Shown here: positions 1-7,541 of the stretch, piece by piece
Position numbering within the stretch: position 1 is the stretch's first letter
How the letters are laid out: the number at the start of each line of letters is the position of its first letter
From: a virus
DNA: 42,712 bases
Virus record (IMG/VR): IMGVR_UViG_3300046002_006786
Location: 1-42,712 of that record
Strand: one strand, 5' to 3'
Translations under genes and position numbers: made by a program
Notes under the pieces: generated by a model
Database searches by the model: none
Seen by the model: the letters and a program-made list of their open reading frames with translations, nothing else
Told to the model about the DNA's origin: nothing

Positions 1-131
1 ACGACGGCAACGCCTGCTGCAACCCGTGCGACGGCGCCACGAGCTACTGCGCCGGCCACCGCGCGATCGTCTATCGCCCGACGGCGAAGGCGAAGGAATA
101 CGAGCGGTCCCTGCGGAGGTTCGTCGCATGA
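1..131 (+). CDS. C-terminal end of an ORF cut by the left edge; probably continues the helicase frame
   Basis: An open frame enters from the left edge, with codons starting at base 3, and stops at TGA 129-131. It encodes about 42 residues with a cysteine/histidine cluster (CCxxC, then CxxH) suggesting a small zinc site, followed by a basic tail. The last base of the window (t) plus bases 1-2 (ac) makes a Tyr codon in frame with the helicase gene at the right edge, so this is probably the helicase C-terminus if the record is circular. Otherwise it is the end of an unrelated small zinc protein. The stop overlaps the next start (ATGA). Confidence 0.5.
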   Translation, partial: DGNACCNPCDGATSYCAGHRAIVYRPTAKAKEYERSLRRFVA

Positions 132-298
132 CCCGCTTCAACGCAACAATCACCGGCGGCTACGTCACGCGAACCGGCGAGATCGTCCTGAACGTGAAGC
201 CTGATCGGGGCGACGTCGTGCAGGTGAAATACTGGGAGGCGCTGCCGGACGGCAAGCGCGTGCTGCTGGCTGATGGTCAGATTGTGGGGGTTCAGTGA
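128..298 (+). CDS. Small phage protein, unknown function (56 aa)
   Basis: A 56-residue protein whose ATG at 128 overlaps the preceding stop in an ATGA arrangement and whose TGA (296-298) overlaps the next ATG. The tight spacing shows it belongs to the replication operon leading to the primase. The sequence is short and beta-rich with no motif I recognise. A longer frame reaches back to base 26, but the ATGA overlap supports 128 as the start. Confidence 0.55.
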   Translation: MTRFNATITGGYVTRTGEIVLNVKPDRGDVVQVKYWEALPDGKRVLLADGQIVGVQ

Positions 299-501
299 TG
301 CAGTTTCTCACACTCGACGACATCAAGCGCGCGTCCGAGATCGGCGGCGCGCACCTGGACGCACTGGGCAAGTTCGACCTGCGCACCCTGTCCGCGGACG
401 AATACGTCACCTTCTGCCTGATCATCGTCAATGAGGCGAACAAGGCCGCGGGCGATCGCATCGTGTCGGCGTGGACGATTCCGGTGGGGGGTCTGGGGTG
501 A
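298..501 (+). CDS. Small phage protein, unknown function (67 aa)
   Basis: A 67-residue, mostly helical, acidic protein. Start ATG 298 overlaps the previous stop (TGATG), and its TGA at 499-501 overlaps the GTG start of the primase gene (GTGA), so translation of the three genes is likely coupled. I recognise no family. Its position suggests a replication accessory role, but that is only inferred from context. Confidence 0.55.
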   Translation: MQFLTLDDIKRASEIGGAHLDALGKFDLRTLSADEYVTFCLIIVNEANKAAGDRIVSAWTIPVGGLG

Positions 502-2870
502 GTTCTCCCTTCTCCGCATCTGCCTCTGACCTGCAGGCGCTCGGTTTCTCGGTCCTGCCGCTCATTCCGGCGGACTGGTCATCACACGCCGGTCGCGGCA
601 AATGCCCCGGCGAGTATCGCTCGGGCGGCTGGCAGGGCATGTCCAAGTGGCAACGGTTCCGTGACACGACGCCGTCCGCGTTCGAGTTGGGGCTGTGGGC
701 CAAGGCACCGGGCGCGAACATCGGCCTGCTCATGGGCACGGTCGCGCGCAAGGATCTGCACGTCGTCGTTCTGGATTTTGACGCCCAGGATGCCGACGTG
801 CTGGACACCCTGCTGCGCTCGGCACCCGCAAGCCCGATGGTCAAGCGTGGCGCGAAGGGTGAGAGCCGGTTCTATCTCGCGCCGAAGACGCTGAAGACCG
901 CCTCGTATGACGGGCCCGACGGACGCCTGCTCGATCGTCTGACAGGGTTCGACACGCGACAGACCGTCGTGCCGCCGTCGATCCACCCGGAAACCGGCAA
1001 GCCCTACGTCTGGCTGGCCGGACCCGTGCGCGCGGACGAGCTGCCCGTGCTGACCGATGACGACATGGCGGCGCTGGAGGAGGCGCTTGAGGTGTGCGGG
1101 TGGTCGCGGGAGCGTGTGTCGGCGGGACGCGAGCCTCGCGCACCCCGATGCGGTGAGATCGACCCAGATGACATTTGGTCGGAGACGAAGGCCGCGGCCC
1201 TCAGCAACCTCGACAAGTGGGTTCCCGCCCTCGACCTGTACGGATGCAGGCCTGCACGCGGCGGGTTTGAGGCGGTCGCGACATGGCGGGCGTCCAGCAC
1301 CGGGCAGCCGATCCCGGACCGCAAGCGCAACCTCTCGATCCAGCGGGATGGCATCAAGGATTTTGGGACGAACCAGACCTATTCGGCGATCGACCTGGTG
1401 ATGGCCGCGCGGGACTGCGAGCAAGCAGAGGCGACGGACTGGCTGCGCGAGCGACTGGGCCTGAAGGATGACAGCGTGGTGATCGCGCTCGATATGCCGA
1501 CGGTGGTTGACCACGACCTGCCTGAGCCGCTGCGGGAGAGGGCGCCGGTAATCTCCGCACCCGATCGACCACAGCCGATCACCGCGCCGGTTTCTGATAA
1601 CCTGCAGGTGTTTGGAGGCGAGCTTCCCGATGCGCTCACCCGCGCGCCCGGCCTTGTCGGATCGATCACGGACTGGATCTGCGATACGGCGCGCAAGCCT
1701 CAGCGTGCCGGCGCGCTCATGGCGGCGCTGGAGATTGTCGGAACGGCTGCAGGGCGCACGTTTTCGGGCCCTACGCGCACCGGAACGCACCTGTATGGGC
1801 TGTTTCTGGCGCCGTCTGGCGCGGCAAAGGATCACCCGCTCAAGGCGATCGACCGCGTGCTGCGTGCGGCAACCCTCGGCGCCCATGTCGGGCCCGGTGA
1901 GTTCATGTCCATGTCGGCGCTGGTCTCGCGCCTCAATCGCCAGCCGCTCACGCTCACCTGCATTGACGAGTTCGGCGGCTATCTCGGCCGCATCAATGGG
2001 CGCAAGGCATCGCCGCACGAGAAGGCGATCACCCGCACCCTGCGCTCGGCCTGGGGTTCGAGCTTTGACACAATGGCCACGCCGGAATGGGCGGGCAGGG
2101 TGGGGGAGCCCATCTTCTCGCCCGCGTTGAGCATCTACGGGGTGTCCACGCACGAGGAGTTCTTCGCCAACCTCGACGGCGCGGACGTGTTCAACGGCTT
2201 CCTCAATCGCTTCCTGATTTTCTCGACCCATGCCCGTGTCGAGGAGCGCGAGCCGCTGCTGGACAAGACTGCCGTGCCGGATGCGATCACGGACGGGCTG
2301 GTCGCGATCGTTGCGTCTCTGCCTCCGCTCAGTCGCGCAACGTCACACAATGCGGCGTCGGACGGCCCCTCGATCATCGTGCCATGGGACGACAAGTATG
2401 CCCATCAGTCCTACATGGCGTTCGGGCAGGAGTGTGAGCGGCGCGAGCAGGACGCGGTGTTTTTCACCCGCTCGGCGGAGATGGCGCAGCGCATGGCCAC
2501 GATCCGGGCGATCGGCCGCGATGGTGCCGCGGCAAAGGTCACGCTGGAGGATATGGACTGGGGCATCGCCCTTGCACGGTGGTCCGCGGAACAGACGGTC
2601 GAGATGGCCGCGGATTATATGGCCGAGACGCAGCACCAGGGCGAGGCGCAGCGTGTCATTCGTGCACTGCAGGGGCGTGGCTGGATGACGTTCAGGGAAA
2701 TATCCCAGTCGCTCAAGAACCGGCTCAAGGCAAAGGAGCTGCGCGACATGCTGGACGGCCTGGTCGATGGCGGGGATCTGGACCGGCGTGAGGATCAGCC
2801 GCCTGCAGGTGGCCACAAGATCAAGTCGTATCGCGTCTCTGTCGAGCGGCCATCTCCCGGCACGTCCTGA
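498..2870 (+). CDS. Bifunctional primase-polymerase / DUF3987 helicase-like replication protein
   Basis: A 790-residue replication protein. The N-terminal part looks like the prim-pol (archaeo-eukaryotic primase-like) domain: a hydrophobic strand followed by DFD (about residues 93-95) fits the metal-binding acidic pair, and a later segment with IHPETGKPYVW is typical of the fold. The middle (about 240-325) resembles a CHC2-like/DUF region. The C-terminal half matches DUF3987, a P-loop ATPase: APSGAAKDHP (about 438-447) as Walker A-like loop and CIDE (about 488-491) as Walker B. The loop is relaxed compared with GxxGxGKS, as is usual in this family. It presumably primes and unwinds phage DNA. 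The GTG at 498 is chosen because GTGA overlaps the upstream stop; an ATG further up (471) is less likely. Confidence 0.82.
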   Translation: MSSPFSASASDLQALGFSVLPLIPADWSSHAGRGKCPGEYRSGGWQGMSKWQRFRDTTPSAFELGLWAKAPGANIGLLMGTVARKDLHVVVLDFDAQDADVLDTLLRSAPASPMVKRGAKGESRFYLAPKTLKTASYDGPDGRLLDRLTGFDTRQTVVPPSIHPETGKPYVWLAGPVRADELPVLTDDDMAALEEALEVCGWSRERVSAGREPRAPRCGEIDPDDIWSETKAAALSNLDKWVPALDLYGCRPARGGFEAVATWRASSTGQPIPDRKRNLSIQRDGIKDFGTNQTYSAIDLVMAARDCEQAEATDWLRERLGLKDDSVVIALDMPTVVDHDLPEPLRERAPVISAPDRPQPITAPVSDNLQVFGGELPDALTRAPGLVGSITDWICDTARKPQRAGALMAALEIVGTAAGRTFSGPTRTGTHLYGLFLAPSGAAKDHPLKAIDRVLRAATLGAHVGPGEFMSMSALVSRLNRQPLTLTCIDEFGGYLGRINGRKASPHEKAITRTLRSAWGSSFDTMATPEWAGRVGEPIFSPALSIYGVSTHEEFFANLDGADVFNGFLNRFLIFSTHARVEEREPLLDKTAVPDAITDGLVAIVASLPPLSRATSHNAASDGPSIIVPWDDKYAHQSYMAFGQECERREQDAVFFTRSAEMAQRMATIRAIGRDGAAAKVTLEDMDWGIALARWSAEQTVEMAADYMAETQHQGEAQRVIRALQGRGWMTFREISQSLKNRLKAKELRDMLDGLVDGGDLDRREDQPPAGGHKIKSYRVSVERPSPGTS

Positions 2871-2896
2871 TTCCCCGCTCTTTTCCGCCCACGCAA

Positions 2897-2930
2897 AAGG
2901 CCCGGCCGGCGTTTTCGCCAGTCGGGCCTT
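2897..2930. terminator. Bidirectional Rho-independent terminator between convergent operons
   Basis: Perfect 8-bp outer arms, AAGGCCCG (2897-2904) and CGGGCCTT (2923-2930), enclose a further imperfect GC-rich stem with a TTTT loop. On the plus strand the hairpin is followed by a short T-containing stretch. On the minus strand it is followed by TTTTGC, from the A-run before it. It lies between the primase gene (plus) and the convergent minus operon that ends at 2959. Confidence 0.75.
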
Positions 2931-2958
2931 GGATTTTGGCAAATCTGGTGGCGCGGTT

Positions 2959-3168
2959 TCAGTCCGGCTTTGAACGCTGCGAGATATGCGCGGGCGCGGG
3001 CGCCAGAATCGCCCGCATGGCGGCCTGCAGGGTGCCGTGCTGCAGGATCAGGGAGTCGAGCGCGGCCGCCATATCAGGCGAGGCGCGAAACGTGACCTTG
3101 CGCCAACCCTCGCCCTGCAGCTTGGATTGATAGGCGGCCGCGGCCTTGCGTCGGGCGGGACTATTCAT
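2959..3168 (-). CDS. Small DNA-binding-like protein, possible ribbon-helix-helix (69 aa)
   Basis: The last gene of the minus-strand accessory operon. It starts at ATG 3168 and overlaps the end of the upstream gene by 8 bases. The central part has a beta strand (WRKVTFRAS) followed by two helices (MAAALDSLI, TLQAAMRAIL), the order seen in ribbon-helix-helix regulators, and the N-terminus is basic. No signature was checked against a profile. It may autoregulate the operon or act on the repeat region at about 6.0-6.3 kb; that is inference. Confidence 0.5.
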   Translation of the reverse strand: MNSPARRKAAAAYQSKLQGEGWRKVTFRASPDMAAALDSLILQHGTLQAAMRAILAPAPAHISQRSKPD

Positions 3169-3382
3169 CGCGCCAACCTGCAGGCCGGAACCCGGTTAGG
3201 AACGCCTCAACCGCGACCGTGACGGGCCCGGATATGTCGCGGGCGCCGGACTCCATATCCCGCACCCGGTCCGGGCCCTTTGTCTCAACCTGGGCAAGGC
3301 GCAAGGCGCGGGCCATATCGCGGAGACTCCAACCCAGGGCGAGGCGGGCGGCCTTCATGGCCGCCCCGTTGCTGATTTTCAA
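3161..3382 (-). CDS. Small helix-turn-helix (XRE-like) protein with a TTG start
   Basis: A 73-residue protein whose segment ALGWSLRDMARALRL (about residues 15-29) fits helices 1-2 of an XRE-type helix-turn-helix, followed by VRDMESGARDISGPV, which resembles the recognition helix region. It is therefore a likely DNA-binding regulator. The start is probably TTG at 3382: it overlaps the upstream stop as TTGA and is preceded by a good GGGGAG ribosome binding site. An ATG eight codons later (3358) is the alternative. Confidence 0.5.
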   Translation of the reverse strand: MKISNGAAMKAARLALGWSLRDMARALRLAQVETKGPDRVRDMESGARDISGPVTVAVEAFLTGFRPAGWRDE

Positions 3383-3621
3383 AATAGACTCCCCTGATTA
3401 ATCGCCGTTTCATCCCATAGGCCGCCACAAGGCAAGCCTGCAGCGCCGCGCCTTGCCTCGCGCCGGGCGCGCTCTTGTGCGAGCTGGCGAGCGGTTAGCG
3501 GGACGGCCGCCACGCCGGGAATCAGGGATTGATCCGCGGCGCCGTCGGCCAGGGTGACGGATTCGGAGGCGGGATTAACCGCCTCCGCGTCATGGCGCAT
3601 TGCCCAGGCTGCTAGGTTCAT
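3379..3621 (-). CDS. Hypothetical accessory protein (80 aa)
   Basis: An 80-residue protein of the minus-strand operon starting at ATG 3621, with a G-rich ribosome binding site (AAGGGGGGA) upstream. It contains a basic helix rich in Arg/Glu/Ala (LAQERARREARRG) and a short C-terminal tail. No family recognised. A longer frame to 3693 exists, but the ribosome binding site favours 3621. It overlaps the downstream helix-turn-helix gene by four bases (TTGA). Confidence 0.45.
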   Translation of the reverse strand: MNLAAWAMRHDAEAVNPASESVTLADGAADQSLIPGVAAVPLTARQLAQERARREARRGAAGLPCGGLWDETAINQGSLF

Positions 3622-3622
3622 A

Positions 3623-3832
3623 TCAGTCCCCCCTTGCGAGATCGGCGAGGGTGACGACGGGCCGCGCCTGATAGACGCGAAAGTCATCGCCATGCGGGCG
3701 GATCTCGAGTCCGAAATCGCGAAGGCGCGTCGGACATATCCCGCGCGCCTGATGCGGGTTCAGCGTATCGCCTAGTGCGAGATCCTTAGACCACGGCCAC
3801 TCGGCGGCTTGCGTGCGGTAATCGTATGCCAT
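3623..3832 (-). CDS. Hypothetical accessory protein (69 aa)
   Basis: A 69-residue protein whose ATG at 3832 overlaps the upstream stop (TGATG). It has aromatic and charged residues, with no membrane segment or motif I recognise. Its place in an unbroken chain of overlapping genes on the minus strand is the main evidence that it is real. Confidence 0.45.
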   Translation of the reverse strand: MAYDYRTQAAEWPWSKDLALGDTLNPHQARGICPTRLRDFGLEIRPHGDDFRVYQARPVVTLADLARGD

Positions 3833-4503
3833 CACGCCGCCTCCCCATAGGACATTGCCCAGTCGTCAACCGACTCCGGCCACGTTTCCGCATAGACCGA
3901 GTCATAGTCGTCCGGTTCCGGTTCAACGTATGGCGCCCAGTCCGACTCGGCCGGATAGCAGGGAGTCCCGCTGATCTCGCGCTCAATCGCCTCTAGCAGG
4001 GCGCCCACGCCTAGCCGGTGCAATTCGTCATCCCGATCGGCGCCCATGCCCAGACTCGGCGAGGCATACCCGGACACATAGCCGCGCTCTGCAGCGAGAT
4101 CGGCCGCATAGTCGAGCGCAAGGCCGGAGTCGGTTACCAGGCGGCGCCGGAATGCGGCCCGCCGGTGCCATAGGTGCGCGCCCATTGCCTGCAGATCTCC
4201 GCCCGTGTCTCGAAGGCCGCCGGCGCGGGACAGGAATTCGCAAAGGGACATAGGGGCGCGCTCCGGCTTCACCGGCGCCGGCGCCGGGGCGATCCCCTGC
4301 AGGGCGGCCGCCATAGCTTTAGCGGCCGTCCGCCAGTCGGCCCGCTTGTGCGTCGCCTGGGCGGTCTCATAGGCCTGCAGGGCGGCCGCATCCGTCACAA
4401 GGGGGGCGAGAGCGTGACAGGCAAGGCGCCAACGCTTGCGGGCGCCGGGTTGTCCGGCGCCGGACTCGGCGTCGCGGTATAGTTTCAGGTGATCCGTTTT
4501 CAT
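3832..4503 (-). CDS. Hypothetical accessory protein (223 aa)
   Basis: A 223-residue protein. The N-terminal two-thirds is alanine-rich, basic and helical. The C-terminal 50 residues are strongly acidic (many D, E and Y, including EPEPDDYDS). This charge split is seen in several phage host-interaction proteins but does not define a function. It sits downstream of ardA in the same orientation, separated by 92 bases that hold a long inverted repeat, so it may be expressed differently from ardA. Confidence 0.55.
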   Translation of the reverse strand: MKTDHLKLYRDAESGAGQPGARKRWRLACHALAPLVTDAAALQAYETAQATHKRADWRTAAKAMAAALQGIAPAPAPVKPERAPMSLCEFLSRAGGLRDTGGDLQAMGAHLWHRRAAFRRRLVTDSGLALDYAADLAAERGYVSGYASPSLGMGADRDDELHRLGVGALLEAIEREISGTPCYPAESDWAPYVEPEPDDYDSVYAETWPESVDDWAMSYGEAA

Positions 4504-4540
4504 CGTTCGTTCCTTTCGGCGCCCAGTCTGGGCAATGCGG

Positions 4541-4603
4541 ACTCCTAACCGTCCGGCAAACCCGCCCGCGTGATGCGAGCGGGAAAGCGGGACGGTTAGG
4601 AGT
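4541..4603. repeat. Long perfect inverted repeat (14-bp arms) at the 3' end of ardA
   Basis: ACTCCTAACCGTCC at 4541-4554 is repeated as its exact reverse complement at 4590-4603. The 35-base spacer holds smaller CCCGC/GCGGG complementary stretches, so nested hairpins are possible. The right arm overlaps the stop codon of ardA (minus-strand TAA, 4596-4598). It could attenuate or process the transcript between ardA and the next gene, or bind a protein. No T-tract follows, so it is not a clear terminator. Confidence 0.7.
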
Positions 4604-5162
4604 GGAGGAAAACGGCGACGCCGGTTGAGACGTTGATAACCGTCATTGAAAACGCGAGATCGCGGGCGTGGGATTCGTAATCAAAATAGTTGATCAGGGC
4701 CTGGGGGATTTTCGCGTCGGACACATAACAAGCGATCATCTCGTCCGCGACTTCGTCCGCGTAATCGCGGAACGCCGGGTATATCCCGCAAAAATCATCC
4801 TGCAGGGCGTCGCGCGCCTGATCCAGATCGCCGCACCAATTCGCGGCAATGGCGGCGATGTCGTCCGAGTCGAGAAAGTCGAAATCATCACACAAGGCGA
4901 CAAAGGCGGCGATTTTCTCGAGTCCGGGATATTCGCCCAGGTCGGACGGAACGCCGTCGTAATCGTGCACGGCGTATTCCTCCGCCGACGGGACAATCTC
5001 GGCCGTGTCGGGATGAACCGCAAACCCGTTAGGGCAAGGCGACGCGCGTAGCATGGCGTCAATCTCGCCTTGCATGGCGTCAACGTCCGCACTGGCGTCA
5101 ATCCAGCGGCCGTGAAGGATTCCGGCGTTATAACTGGCGAGACAAGCAACGTAGATTCGCAT
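4596..5162 (-). CDS. ardA: Antirestriction protein ArdA
   Basis: A 188-residue acidic protein matching the ArdA family from end to end. It starts MRIYVACLASYNAGILHG, has the HDYDG motif near the middle (about residues 67-71), LGEYPGLE just after, DLDQARDAL (about 113-121), and a C-terminal YFDYESHARDL box. ArdA proteins fold as elongated DNA mimics covered with acidic residues and block type I restriction-modification enzymes by occupying their DNA site in the cytoplasm. Length is normal (about 165-190). In a phage it would protect incoming DNA. It lies mid-operon on the minus strand, downstream of three small genes and of the repeat-rich intergenic region. Confidence 0.93.
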   Translation of the reverse strand: MRIYVACLASYNAGILHGRWIDASADVDAMQGEIDAMLRASPCPNGFAVHPDTAEIVPSAEEYAVHDYDGVPSDLGEYPGLEKIAAFVALCDDFDFLDSDDIAAIAANWCGDLDQARDALQDDFCGIYPAFRDYADEVADEMIACYVSDAKIPQALINYFDYESHARDLAFSMTVINVSTGVAVFLHS

Positions 5163-5259
5163 GGGTTAGGTCTCCAAAAGGCGCCCGGATCGGGCAAACA
5201 GAACGCGACAGGCGTTCAAGAAACCGGCCGCCAGTGACGGCCGGAAACTAGAGCGTCGG

Positions 5260-5469
5260 CTAGTATCCCGCCCAGGCTTTCATCGGGCCCGGTGCCGTGA
5301 AGGTGGGGCGCTCATAGCTAACGCTCCCGTCACGATGCGAGACGCTGCAGCAAAGGCCGGAAAGCTCGCCCGCCTCGCTCATAACCGCCCGGCGCCCCCA
5401 GTCATGCGAGCGGGCCCATAACAGCCAGCCCAGGCGCGCATTCGGCGTCATATCGGCGAAGGGGGTCAT
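5260..5469 (-). CDS. Hypothetical accessory protein (69 aa)
   Basis: A 69-residue protein starting at ATG 5469, overlapping the upstream stop by four bases (ATGA). It has an aromatic-rich N-terminal helix (ARLGWLLWARSHDWGRR) and a C-terminal beta-rich part. No recognised family. It is followed by an untranslated gap of about 97 bases before ardA. Confidence 0.45.
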   Translation of the reverse strand: MTPFADMTPNARLGWLLWARSHDWGRRAVMSEAGELSGLCCSVSHRDGSVSYERPTFTAPGPMKAWAGY

Positions 5470-5654
5470 TGCGCCCGCTCCACAACATACAGCGATCCGT
5501 TAGCGGCGAAGGCGTCGGCCGCATCGTGATCAGCGTCATATTCGGACTGAACGATCGGCGACGGGATAGCCTGCAGGGCGTCGGCGATAGTGGCGAAGGT
5601 GCCCAGATAGCGGCGACGGTATGCGCAGTCGGCGTTCAGGAGATCGTATGCCAT
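5466..5654 (-). CDS. Hypothetical accessory protein (62 aa)
   Basis: A 62-residue protein, ATG at 5654, ending in an ATGA overlap with the next gene. The sequence (YRRRYLGTFATIADALQAIP then SEYDADHDAADAFAANGSLYVV) resembles small plasmid and phage proteins found beside ardA, but I cannot name a family. Three bases separate it from the upstream gene. Confidence 0.45.
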   Translation of the reverse strand: MAYDLLNADCAYRRRYLGTFATIADALQAIPSPIVQSEYDADHDAADAFAANGSLYVVERAQ

Positions 5655-5657
5655 GAC

Positions 5658-5885
5658 CTAGCACTCCCCATAAAGGGCGCCGCCCATAAGCGGTTCAGAC
5701 CAGACGTCCCAGGCCGCGACATAGGCGCCGCCCTGATCCGTCGTCACCGTGACATTCAGACGGACAATCTCAATCCCGTCGTCACTGGCGAAAATCGCGG
5801 CGCCTTCGATGTCGGCCGTTTCGCCGCTCGTTTCATGATGCGCGAGCACATAGGCCTTTGCGCTTTCGATAGTCAGAACCTGCAT
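5658..5885 (-). CDS. Hypothetical accessory protein, first gene of the minus operon (75 aa)
   Basis: A 75-residue acidic protein starting at ATG 5885. The open frame extends to 5984, but the extension is basic and low-complexity and unlike the rest. It is the first gene of the minus-strand accessory operon, so its promoter should lie in the repeat-rich region just upstream (to the right). No family recognised. Confidence 0.45.
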   Translation of the reverse strand: MQVLTIESAKAYVLAHHETSGETADIEGAAIFASDDGIEIVRLNVTVTTDQGGAYVAAWDVWSEPLMGGALYGEC

Positions 5886-6018
5886 CGTTCTATTCCCTAG
5901 GGCGCGTGGCCCGGTTGGCGCCCCGCGTCGGGGCTGACATCGCGTATATGCCAGCACATATCCGGGCCCGTCAATCCCCCTCATTCACTTTTCCATACAT
6001 TCAACCGGAACAGGAAAA

Positions 6019-6289
6019 CCGAGTGAGGATTCAACCGTCCCCACTCGATCCTCACTTGGATAGTCTAGGGTTGCAAAGCGGCCCACTCACACCTGCAGCG
6101 TGGGCAAGTGGGGTCGAGTGAGGACTCGAGAATCCTCACTCGATTTTCCCAGATTCCTCAATCAATCCAGCACCTTCACTCTCCAAAATCGATCGAGTGA
6201 GGATTCATAGGGGGGGGGTATATATATATCGATAAACGATATGGAGACAGATATACACTAGGGAGTCCTCACTCGATCGCCTCACTCGA
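6019..6289. repeat. Iteron-like repeat cluster with AT-rich stretch: candidate origin or divergent operator
   Basis: The non-coding region 5886-6388 holds seven copies of a 14-bp repeat, consensus TCGAGTGAGGAYTC: plus-strand copies at 6019-6032, 6114-6127 and 6193-6206, and minus-strand copies at 6047-6060, 6130-6143, 6263-6276 and 6278-6289 (the last shortened). Copies 6114 and 6130 face each other with 11-bp perfect arms. Five copies contain a GANTC site. A run of nine or more G and an alternating TA tract (about 6210-6260) follow the 6193 copy. Iterons beside an easily melted AT tract are typical of replication origins. The position between divergent genes also allows an operator role. Confidence 0.7.
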
Positions 6290-6388
6290 CAAAAAGCGAT
6301 AACCCGGCGCTAACCCGCAACCGCCATATTGCTCTTGCGTTGGCGCGCCCCAGGTCACTGATCCCGCCCCGATCCATGAGGGGCGATG

Positions 6389-6784
6389 ATGAACCATTGT
6401 GCGACCATAGACCCTGCAGGATGCGAACCGCGCCCCGTCCGATACGCGGACCAGGCCTATCGCATCACACAACCCGTTATCGTTCATTCTCGCGCTGACA
6501 TCGCGTCGCTGCTACGCGCGCACCGGATCGCGTCAAATGAGACTTGCGAGCAGTTTGACGGGCGAGCTGGATGGTCCGATCGGTATGTGACGAAGGCGGA
6601 GCACGGTTACCGGGCCCGGATCACGATTGATCCGCCCGCACCGGATCGGCCGGACGGCGAGATCAGCCTAAGCTTCATGGCGGAGATCTGGCTTGAGGCG
6701 GCCGGAGTCGCCCTTGTCCTGATGCCTGCAGATATGGCCGCAAGTCTGGGTGCGGTTCCGGCGCCTAAGCGACAATCAACCTGA
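6389..6784 (+). CDS. XRE-like helix-turn-helix regulator (131 aa)
   Basis: The segment from about residue 34 (SRADIASLLRAHRI) through WSDRYVTKAEHG fits an XRE-type helix-turn-helix, and the C-terminal box MAEIWLEAAGVALVLMP is a recurrent partner of this domain in alphaproteobacterial prophage regulators. It probably binds DNA, perhaps at the repeats immediately upstream, between it and the minus operon; that is inference. ATG 6389 is preferred over 6386 because the GAGGGG ribosome binding site (6378-6383) is then 5 rather than 2 bases away. Confidence 0.65.
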   Translation: MNHCATIDPAGCEPRPVRYADQAYRITQPVIVHSRADIASLLRAHRIASNETCEQFDGRAGWSDRYVTKAEHGYRARITIDPPAPDRPDGEISLSFMAEIWLEAAGVALVLMPADMAASLGAVPAPKRQST

Positions 6785-6785
6785 T

Positions 6786-7304
6786 ATGCCCACGGGAACG
6801 CACGATCTTGTCGCTAGGGACGGCGAACCGGTCCGAAAAGGCCGCGTAAGCCCTGCTTTGCGCACGGCCATTACTTTGATCGTTCATGAAGGGCTGACAG
6901 TGGCCGACGCGGCCAAACGCACCGGCTACGCTACGGAGTCGCTTTCCAAGGCGCTGATCAAGCCGCACGTCAAGGCCTTTCGTTTACATGTCAAGCGCGC
7001 GTGGTTGGCGTCCCAAACAGAGCGGGCCTGGCTAACCGTGTCAGATCTCGCCCTGCAGGCGAACAGCGAAGACGTGCGCCTCAAGGCCGCAAAGGTCTTT
7101 ATTGAGGCGGATCAGGCGGCCCGCAATGCCATGCCGGAACAGGCGCGCCAGCTCGTTCAGATCGTCACGAACACGGTCAACATGACAGGGCATCTGCCTG
7201 CTAGTCAGATGCCCGGTGTTATCGAAAGCCCGCCATATCAGCCATTGCAGGCCGACGCGTCCAACTATCGCCCAGTTGGACGCGAGGAGTCGGGCGATGA
7301 ATAG
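6786..7304 (+). CDS. Helix-turn-helix protein; candidate terminase small subunit (172 aa)
   Basis: Residues about 30-60 (ITLIVHEGLTVADAAKRTGYATESLSKAL) form a helix-turn-helix of the kind found in small terminase subunits and other phage DNA-binding proteins, followed by a long helical segment and a proline/polar tail. No other gene in the window looks like a small terminase, so this is the best candidate for recognising the packaging site, but terL is 6 kb away and the assignment is weak. The ATG at 6786 lies one base after the upstream stop; an earlier ATG at 6750 is possible. Confidence 0.45.
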   Translation: MPTGTHDLVARDGEPVRKGRVSPALRTAITLIVHEGLTVADAAKRTGYATESLSKALIKPHVKAFRLHVKRAWLASQTERAWLTVSDLALQANSEDVRLKAAKVFIEADQAARNAMPEQARQLVQIVTNTVNMTGHLPASQMPGVIESPPYQPLQADASNYRPVGREESGDE

Positions 7305-7401
7305 GCCCCTAGGGGCCCCGGTTAATGGGCATCCGATTCCGGGCGCCCGTTCCCGATCGGCCCCCTGCCAGGCGGTCCGCGTTGCCGGGCGGGTTGCGAC
7401 T

Positions 7402-7440
7402 GGGCGGGGGGTATGGGGGGGAGGGGACAAACGCGGGGGG
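7402..7440 (+). other. G-tract cluster with quadruplex potential
   Basis: Within the 237-base gene-free stretch 7305-7541, five G-runs of 3, 6, 7, 4 and 6 bases lie at 7402-7404, 7406-7411, 7415-7421, 7423-7426 and 7435-7440, separated by loops of 1-8 bases. This satisfies the usual four-tract quadruplex pattern on the plus strand. The rest of the gap holds a small hairpin (7450-7467) and a T-run near 7508-7514. No convincing gene starts in it. Confidence 0.6.
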
Positions 7441-7541
7441 CGACGGTCCCGTGGGGTGTCACCCACGAGATTCAGGCCTTTTGGACCTTTTGAGATTCAT
7501 TCGCAGATTTTTTTCACCCCTCCAAAACCCCGGAACCCCGC

